Positions 58,484-64,000 of a stretch of 64,000 nt of DNA are shown piece after piece. Origin of the DNA: Jannaschia maritima (GTDB taxonomy: Bacteria > Pseudomonadota > Alphaproteobacteria > Rhodobacterales > Rhodobacteraceae). Under the pieces are notes generated by a model. It saw only the letters and a program-made list of their open reading frames with translations. It had not been told where the DNA came from and made no database searches. The stretch spans positions 119,018-183,017 of the forward strand of contig NZ_JARGZA010000008.1 in NCBI RefSeq assembly GCF_030973515.1, read 5' to 3'. Numbering within the stretch: position 1 is the first letter of the stretch; each line of letters opens with the position of its first letter. A program made the position numbers and the translations under genes.

Positions 58484-61330
58484 ATGACACGATCGAAAGT
58501 GATCCGCGCCGCCTGCATCGCAGCGCTCGGCGCCATGCTCGCCCCGGCGGCCGATGCCGGCCATCTCTTCACGCAGGCCACGTCCAACACCCCGACCTGG
58601 ATCCAGGCCGGACAGGGCATCGCCATCGAGCAGTACGGGACCGAACCCTCCTATGGTTCGCCGGACGGAAGAGTCACGATAGATTTCGAGGCACCGGGAG
58701 GTTCACGCCCGGCCGAGGCCACGCAGACGGCCAACCCGAACGATTGGTTCCAATGGTCGAGCGGCGACGTCCTGTCGATCAATCTGCCGCTCGCCGACGC
58801 GACCTATAGCTATACGATCGCATACGACGGCCCCACGGGCGGCACCTGCCAGTACACGTATTGCGGGATCCAAGGATACAGCTATCCCACGGGAGGCTCC
58901 ATCGCCGTAGATACTGCGGGGACGAACCTGGATCTGTCCGGTTCCAACACCGCGCTCCAACTCCCGAACCACAGCGGTGAGCGCCCCAGCTACGACGCCA
59001 ACGACGTCTTCTTCGGTTGGTCCATCACCTCGATCGCCGGCGAGTTCTCGCTGGGCGGCTACCGGCTCTATACCGCGGACGGGACGATCGACGGCACCGG
59101 CGCCGGCCCCCTCGACCAGAGCAGCGTCGTTTCGGCCGAGGAGGCGACGAGCGGCGGTGGCGGCAGCGACGGCGGCGGGGGTCCCCGCCCCATCAACGGC
59201 GCCACGGACACGATCGGGGGCCTGGGAACCACGACGACGTACCAGTTCGACGGAGGCACGCTCGTCGCCGATGCCGACGTCGGTTCCGACTTCACCGTGA
59301 CGGCCAACGGCGGCGCTGTGGAGGTGGCGGCCGGGGGCAGCACGACCATGTCCGGCGCCATCTCCGACGACGGCGGCGCATCCGGCGCGTTCGCCAAGAC
59401 CGGCGACGGAACCCTCGTCCTGAGCGGAACGAACACCTATTCCGGCGGCACGACCGTCACGGGCGGCACGCTGCGGATCGACAGCGACGGCAATCTGGGC
59501 GCCGCTGCGGGTGGCATTGGCCTCGACGGCGGCCGCCTGGAAACCTCCCGAACCATCGCGACCGCGCGCGGCCTTTCGGTCGGCGCCGGCGGGGGCGAGA
59601 TCGCGGCGGGCGCGGGCACCACGCTGGCGCTGACCGGGACCATCTCGGGAACCGGGCCCGTCACGTTCGCGGGGGCGGGAACGACCGTCCTGTCCGGCAG
59701 CAACGCGATCTCCGGAACCGCCGCCGTCGCACAGGGCCGCCTGACGGTAAACGGGACGCTCGCGGCGCCCACGACCCGCATCGCATCGGGCGCGACCCTG
59801 GGCGGACGCGGTCGCATCGTCGGGGCCCTGGAGAACGCCGGCCGCCTCGACCCCGGCAACTCCCCCGGCACGATGACGGTCGCGGGCGACGTCACCCAGA
59901 CCTCCACCTCCGAGTTCCGGGCAGAGATCGACGGCCGCGACTACGATGCGGCCGGCGGTGCGGGCACCTATGACCGCCTGGTCGTCACGGGCGCCGATTC
60001 GACCTTCACGGCCGATGGCACCCTCAATCCGGTCCTACGCGGCATCAGCAGTCCCGCGAACAACGACTTCACGCCCCGGCTGGGGGACCGGTTCCGGATC
60101 GTCACGACCGAGAACGCGGACGGGATCGCGGGGGCGTTCGCGGCCGTGACGACCCCGGTGTCCGGCTTGCCGCCGCGGTCGCGCTTCGACGTCTTCTACA
60201 ACGCCGACAGCATCGACCTCGCCCTGACGCCGAGCAGCTTCGCCGCGTTCGCCGGTGTGGCCGAAACGGCGAACGCCCGCGCCGCCGCCAGTGCCCTGGA
60301 CGCGATCCGGCCCGCCGCGGGCACGGACGCGACGGGCGACGTGGGCGCGCTGTTCGACGGCCTGTACGGCCTGGACGGGCCGGGCCTGAGCATCGCCCTG
60401 CGGCAGTTGTCGGGTGAGATCCACGCCTTCGCCTTGTCGGACTATCGCGACACGGCCCGCCATGCGGCGCAGACCGCGCTGTTACAGGCCCGCGGCCATG
60501 CGGGGCGCATCGGACGCAACGCGTGGATCGACGCGTCCGGCTACAGCATCGACAGCGATGCGGACGGGCGGGCGAGCGAAAGCTCCGGTGATGCGCGCTC
60601 GCTCTGGTTGGGAAGCGACGTGTTCGTGGCACCAGGCATGACGTTCGGTCTGGGCATCGGTCGGACCGACGGCTCGACCGACGGCGGCGCGTCGGGCGAG
60701 GCCGACAACGACATGACCGCGGTGGTCGCCTATGCCTATGGCGGCACCGGTCGGATCGCCTACGAGAGCGTCCTTCTCGTGGGTGCCGGCGACATCTCCG
60801 GCAGCCGGACCACGACCCTCGCCACGGGCGACGTCGCCAACACGTTCGACACGTCCGCCCGTGCGGCCAGCCTGGCGGCCCGGCTCGGCTATACGTTCAC
60901 GCTGAGCCCTTCGGTCGACATGACGACGTGGCTGAACGGCGAGGTGAGCCACGTTTCGACGGACGCGTACACAGAGGACGGACCCAGCGTGACGGCGCTG
61001 AGCGTCGGCGACCGGAGCTATCGCACCGGCCGGGTCGGCGTCGGGGTCGAGTTCGACGGCACCCTGTCGGACGCGACGTCCTGGACCGTCGGCCTCGGGG
61101 TGGCGCGACGGAGCGGGTCCGACGACGCGAACGTCCCCCGCGCGATGTCGCTGCAAGGCAGCGGCTTCACGGCGACGGCGCAGGATCGCGGCCTGACGGA
61201 CGGGCACGTGGCGATCGGCCTCGCGTCGCGATTGTCGGACCGGGTCGGATTGCAGGGCCGGGTCGGGCTGGGCCATTCGGGCGGGACGACCACGCGGAAC
61301 GCGTCGCTGCGGCTGAACGTGCGCTTCTGA
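58484..61330 (+). CDS. Autotransporter with PATR repeat and C-terminal beta-barrel
   Basis: The 948-residue protein has a signal peptide (residues 1-25, ending ADAG) and an N-terminal passenger part of unknown fold with aromatic-rich strands. A beta-helix region from about residue 240 to 500 follows, with a passenger-associated repeat KTGDGTLVLSGTNTYSGGTT near residue 305. A junction helix and beta-barrel (about 620-948) contain QLSGEIHAFALSDYRDTARHA and AWIDASGYSIDSDADG, ending in a C-terminal Phe (LNVRF) for outer-membrane insertion. A GAGGAA ribosome binding site precedes the ATG. It is intact, unlike the larger autotransporter nearby. A strong terminator follows. Confidence 0.88.
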   Translation: MTRSKVIRAACIAALGAMLAPAADAGHLFTQATSNTPTWIQAGQGIAIEQYGTEPSYGSPDGRVTIDFEAPGGSRPAEATQTANPNDWFQWSSGDVLSINLPLADATYSYTIAYDGPTGGTCQYTYCGIQGYSYPTGGSIAVDTAGTNLDLSGSNTALQLPNHSGERPSYDANDVFFGWSITSIAGEFSLGGYRLYTADGTIDGTGAGPLDQSSVVSAEEATSGGGGSDGGGGPRPINGATDTIGGLGTTTTYQFDGGTLVADADVGSDFTVTANGGAVEVAAGGSTTMSGAISDDGGASGAFAKTGDGTLVLSGTNTYSGGTTVTGGTLRIDSDGNLGAAAGGIGLDGGRLETSRTIATARGLSVGAGGGEIAAGAGTTLALTGTISGTGPVTFAGAGTTVLSGSNAISGTAAVAQGRLTVNGTLAAPTTRIASGATLGGRGRIVGALENAGRLDPGNSPGTMTVAGDVTQTSTSEFRAEIDGRDYDAAGGAGTYDRLVVTGADSTFTADGTLNPVLRGISSPANNDFTPRLGDRFRIVTTENADGIAGAFAAVTTPVSGLPPRSRFDVFYNADSIDLALTPSSFAAFAGVAETANARAAASALDAIRPAAGTDATGDVGALFDGLYGLDGPGLSIALRQLSGEIHAFALSDYRDTARHAAQTALLQARGHAGRIGRNAWIDASGYSIDSDADGRASESSGDARSLWLGSDVFVAPGMTFGLGIGRTDGSTDGGASGEADNDMTAVVAYAYGGTGRIAYESVLLVGAGDISGSRTTTLATGDVANTFDTSARAASLAARLGYTFTLSPSVDMTTWLNGEVSHVSTDAYTEDGPSVTALSVGDRSYRTGRVGVGVEFDGTLSDATSWTVGLGVARRSGSDDANVPRAMSLQGSGFTATAQDRGLTDGHVAIGLASRLSDRVGLQGRVGLGHSGGTTTRNASLRLNVRF

Positions 61331-61357
61331 CCCGGGCGCGACGCCGATCGAACGATG

Positions 61358-61386
61358 CGGCCGCCGGGTGTCCCCGGCGGCCGTTT
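61358..61386 (+). terminator. Rho-independent terminator after the second autotransporter
   Basis: Perfect 11-base arms CGGCCGCCGGG and CCCGGCGGCCG enclose TGTC and are followed by TTT. It lies 28 bases after the autotransporter stop. Confidence 0.75.
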
Positions 61387-61449
61387 ACGTCCCATTAACC
61401 TCGTTCGGACCACATTGCGCCGGGATCGCGAGCGGGAGGGGCGGCACAG

Positions 61450-61998
61450 ATGATACCGGGAATGGGACGTTCGCCGATCCTGCCCGCGGCCGTGACGATG
61501 CCGCCGCTCAACCGGCGCGCGATGCTCGCCCTGGTGGCGGCGGTGCCGATCTTCGGCGCGGTCGCAGGCGACGGGGCCGCGGCGACGATGGACCAGTCGA
61601 TCCTCCGCGCGGTGGTCGACACGATGCTGCCGGGGGACGGGGATGCGCCGTCCGGATCGAACCTCGGGGTCGATGCGCAGCTGAGGCACCTCGCGGACGG
61701 CATACCCAACTACGCGACGCTGCTGGCGCTGGGATCCGGATGGCTCGACGCGCAAGCGCACCGGCAGGCCGGACGGTCCTTCACGGCCCTGTCGTCCGCG
61801 GGGCGGGACGGGCTCCTGCGGGCCGCGTTGGCGGAACCCGACCAGACGATGCCGCGCGTCTACGTCACCAGGCTCAGGTCGGACGCGATGACGCTCTACT
61901 ATGCGCATCCGGCGGCGTGGCGCGGCCTCGCGCTCGACGCACCCATCCAGCCCGCGGGCTATCCGGACCACCACCGCGCCCCGCCCCGCCATGGCTGA
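61450..61998 (+). CDS. Gluconate 2-dehydrogenase subunit 3-like small subunit
   Basis: The 182-residue protein has a twin-arginine-like leader (NRRAMLALVAAVPIFGAVAG, residues about 21-40). A domain resembling the small subunit of membrane-bound FAD-dependent sugar/alcohol dehydrogenases follows (VVDTMLPGDGDAPSGSNLGVD, then helices to VYVTRLRSDAMTLYYAHPAAWRGL). Its end overlaps the GMC oxidoreductase start by eight bases, the usual pairing. The small subunit helps export the partner across the membrane in a folded state via Tat. ATG 61498 is an alternative start. Confidence 0.78.
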   Translation: MIPGMGRSPILPAAVTMPPLNRRAMLALVAAVPIFGAVAGDGAAATMDQSILRAVVDTMLPGDGDAPSGSNLGVDAQLRHLADGIPNYATLLALGSGWLDAQAHRQAGRSFTALSSAGRDGLLRAALAEPDQTMPRVYVTRLRSDAMTLYYAHPAAWRGLALDAPIQPAGYPDHHRAPPRHG

Positions 61999-63652
61999 CG
62001 GCGATCCGGACGTCCTGATCGTCGGATCGGGGGCCGGGGGCGGCGCGGCGGCCTGGCGATTGGCGACGCGGGGCATCCGCGTCCGCGTGCTGGACGCGGG
62101 TCCCCAGTTCGATCCCGCCCGCGACTTCCGTCAGGACCGTCCGGACTGGGAGACGGCGTTCCCCACGAAGGACGGCAGCGCCGGACCCTACGCCGTGGCA
62201 CCGCTCCAACCGTTGACCCCCGCGATGCGCGACGTCCGATCGTGGTCGAAGGCCGGGGGGCCCTATGTGACGGGCGACCGGCGGGCCGCATTCGGTTACC
62301 ACCACGTCCGGGGCGTCGGCGGAAGCTCGCTGCACTTCACCGGCGAGGCGCATCGTCTGAATCCGCGATCGATGCGGATGCGGACGGATCACGGCATGGC
62401 CGCCGATTGGCCCGTCTCCTATGCCGAACTCGAACCCTATTGGACGCTGGCCGAGACCGTGGTCGGCGTCGCGGGTCCGGCCCTGGACCGTCGATGCCCG
62501 CGCGGCGCCCCCTATCCCCAACCCGCGCACCGCCGCAGCTTCGCCAGCGCCGCCCTCGCCCGCGGGGCGGTCGCGGCGGGGCTGACGCCGGTGGACAACA
62601 GCTTGGCGGTGCTGTCGCGGCCACGCGACGGCCGGCCGGACTGCAACGGCTGCGGCGGATGCCTGCGCGGCTGCCAACGTGGGGACAAGGGCAGCGTCGA
62701 CGTCACGTATCTGCGCGAGGCGCAGGCCACGGGGAACTGCGAGGTCGTCCCCATGGCCGAGGTGCTTCAGCTCACGAACGACGGGCGACGGGTGACGGGC
62801 GCGGTCGTCGCGGGGGCGGACGGCCTTTCGGTGATGCGCGCACCGGTCGTGATCGTCGCGGCGGGCGCGATCCAGACACCCCGGCTGCTGCTGAACTCGC
62901 GGGGGCGGCATGCGCCCGACGGCCTCGCGAACGAGAGCGGGATGGTCGGACGGAACTTCATGGAGACGCTGTTGACGACGACCTCCGCGCTCCATCCGGA
63001 CCCGCTGGGCAGCCATCGCGGCCTGCCCGTGGACTGGGTCGCGTGGGACCACAACGCGCCCGACGCGATTCCGGGGGTGATCGGCGGGTGCCGCTTCGGA
63101 CCGGCCATGGCGGAATCGGATCTGGTCGGGCCGATCGGCTACGCGTCGCGGATCGTGCCCGGCTGGGGGGACGATCACCGTCTGGCGATGCGCAAGACGT
63201 TCGGTCGCGTCCTGTCCGTCGCGGCCCTGGGCGAATCCCTGCCGCACCCGGGCAGCTACGTGGACCTCGACGCAGGCTTGGACCGGCACGGCATGCCGGT
63301 CGCGCGGATCCATTCGCATCTCGACGACATGGCGCTGGACCGCATCCGCTTCATGATGCGCACCTGTCGGGACGTCGTCGCGGCGGCAGGGTGCACGGAG
63401 ACCGTGGAGGAGTTCGGCTCGGCGGACGCGTTCTCGTCCACCCACGTCTTCGGGACCTGTCGGATGGGCACGGATCCCGAGGCATCCGTCGTCGATGCCG
63501 CGGGACGCAGTCACAGGTGGCCCAACCTGTTCGTCTGCGATGCAAGCGTGTTCCCGTCTTCCGGCGGAGGGGAGGCGCCCGGGCTGACCATCCAGGCCCT
63601 CGCCCTGAGAACGGCCGACGGCATCGCCGCCGCGCGGCGCGGATCGCCCTAG
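61991..63652 (+). CDS. GMC-family oxidoreductase with four-cysteine motif
   Basis: The 553-residue protein begins with the FAD-binding [21 protein letters not shown] and continues with [19 protein letters not shown] cysteine cluster [11 protein letters not shown] (Cys218, 221, 224 and 228) and GNFMETLL-like segments follow, and the GMC C-terminal block is [19 protein letters not shown]. It lacks its own signal peptide and should be carried by the Tat-type small subunit encoded just upstream. In the C-terminal active-site loop, where many relatives have Asn-Pro, it reads [13 protein letters not shown]. The substrate is probably a sugar or alcohol; electrons would go to a cytochrome or quinone. 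Confidence 0.87.
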   Translation: MADGDPDVLIVGSGAGGGAAAWRLATRGIRVRVLDAGPQFDPARDFRQDRPDWETAFPTKDGSAGPYAVAPLQPLTPAMRDVRSWSKAGGPYVTGDRRAAFGYHHVRGVGGSSLHFTGEAHRLNPRSMRMRTDHGMAADWPVSYAELEPYWTLAETVVGVAGPALDRRCPRGAPYPQPAHRRSFASAALARGAVAAGLTPVDNSLAVLSRPRDGRPDCNGCGGCLRGCQRGDKGSVDVTYLREAQATGNCEVVPMAEVLQLTNDGRRVTGAVVAGADGLSVMRAPVVIVAAGAIQTPRLLLNSRGRHAPDGLANESGMVGRNFMETLLTTTSALHPDPLGSHRGLPVDWVAWDHNAPDAIPGVIGGCRFGPAMAESDLVGPIGYASRIVPGWGDDHRLAMRKTFGRVLSVAALGESLPHPGSYVDLDAGLDRHGMPVARIHSHLDDMALDRIRFMMRTCRDVVAAAGCTETVEEFGSADAFSSTHVFGTCRMGTDPEASVVDAAGRSHRWPNLFVCDASVFPSSGGGEAPGLTIQALALRTADGIAAARRGSP

Positions 63653-63798
63653 GCGGACCGGGCGGGCCCGTCCCGCGTTCGCAGACCCACCGCGCGCAAC
63701 GAGGGGTCCGGCGCCCGTCCCGCCGACCTTCCACTTCCCGACACGCCGCGCTAGGCCTCGGCGCCAAGCCCCCGACCCCCGACCCCCGAAGAGGTCCC

Positions 63799-64000
63799 AT
63801 GCGCACCGCTCTCGTCACCGGCACGGCCGGGTTCATCGGCTTCCACCTGGCCCGGCTGCTGCTGTCGCGGGGATGGCGGGTGCATGGGTTCGACGGGATG
63901 ACCGACTACTACGACGTCGCGTTGAAGCGGCGCCGCAACGCGATGCTGATGCAAAGCGAGGGGTTCTCCGCCACGGAAGCCATGCTGGAGGCGGACGGGG
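63799..64000 (+). CDS. NAD-dependent epimerase, UDP-glucuronate 4-epimerase-like (partial)
   Basis: Only the first 67 codons are in the window. [20 protein letters not shown] is the NAD-binding Rossmann start of extended short-chain dehydrogenases, and the [20 protein letters not shown] loop is characteristic of the UDP-glucuronate 4-epimerase (CapI/LspL) group. Such enzymes make UDP-galacturonate for surface polysaccharides. A GAAGAGG ribosome binding site precedes the ATG. The gene continues past the right edge. Confidence 0.85.
   Translation, partial: MRTALVTGTAGFIGFHLARLLLSRGWRVHGFDGMTDYYDVALKRRRNAMLMQSEGFSATEAMLEADG

Overview
The window is GC-rich DNA with densely packed, often overlapping genes. 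It looks like a marine alphaproteobacterium of the Rhodobacteraceae/Roseobacter type. This is inferred from the abundance of TRAP and tripartite tricarboxylate (TTT) transporters, a PutA with an AsnC-type PutR, a LOV histidine kinase of the HWE family, a GbsR-linked cytochrome bd oxidase and remnants of a repABC plasmid partition module. No rRNA, tRNA, CRISPR array or intact insertion sequence was seen.

Layout, left half. A chemoreceptor tail (2-166) is followed by an amino-sugar pair (nagB-II type SIS deaminase, nagA; 243-2395). Next is a four-gene cassette of unknown product whose genes all overlap: acyl-CoA dehydrogenase-like, PIG-L deacetylase, NodS-type methyltransferase and GT2 glycosyltransferase (2532-5620). 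A manganese catalase and a nitroreductase follow. A fumarate reductase/succinate dehydrogenase module in B-C-D-A order runs into a two-subunit class I fumarase/tartrate dehydratase (7581-13136), with a Uma2-family gene lodged between them. Then comes an organosulfur-looking region (13133-20440): LysR, an acyl-CoA dehydrogenase homologue without its catalytic glutamate, a TauE/SafE exporter, a second LysR and a TctCBA transporter. A FitA/VapB antitoxin is followed by a PIN toxin broken by an in-frame TGA. Two TRAP systems diverge from each other (21225-28016); the first has another Uma2 gene between its permease and receptor genes.

Layout, right half. A GbsR regulator with a perfect palindrome upstream precedes cyanide-insensitive-type cytochrome bd oxidase genes (28141-31399). 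Divergent putR and putA follow. A minus-strand series (35385-43385) holds a second TAXI TRAP system, pyrE, a DEDDh exonuclease, an ABM protein, an IDH/IMDH-family dehydrogenase and a LOV histidine kinase with a single-domain receiver. The iron transporter genes fbpA and fbpB are separated by an oppositely oriented gamma-glutamyltransferase. A decayed repA-repB remnant (48378-49446) marks a switch to an envelope region. That region holds a roughly 2,010-codon autotransporter adhesin with a C-type lectin-like domain, frameshifted at a run of eight C, a Sel1/YtkA-like/di-haem peroxidase operon, a second autotransporter, a GMC oxidoreductase with its small subunit, and the start of a UDP-glucuronate 4-epimerase-like gene.

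Much of the window serves uptake of organic acids (three TRAP systems and one TTT) and their oxidation into central metabolism and the quinone pool. Three loci deserve most attention: the NodC/B/S-like cassette at 2532-5620, the putative desulfinase/sulfite-export/TTT locus at 13133-20440, and the homopolymer-gated adhesin at 49476-55518.
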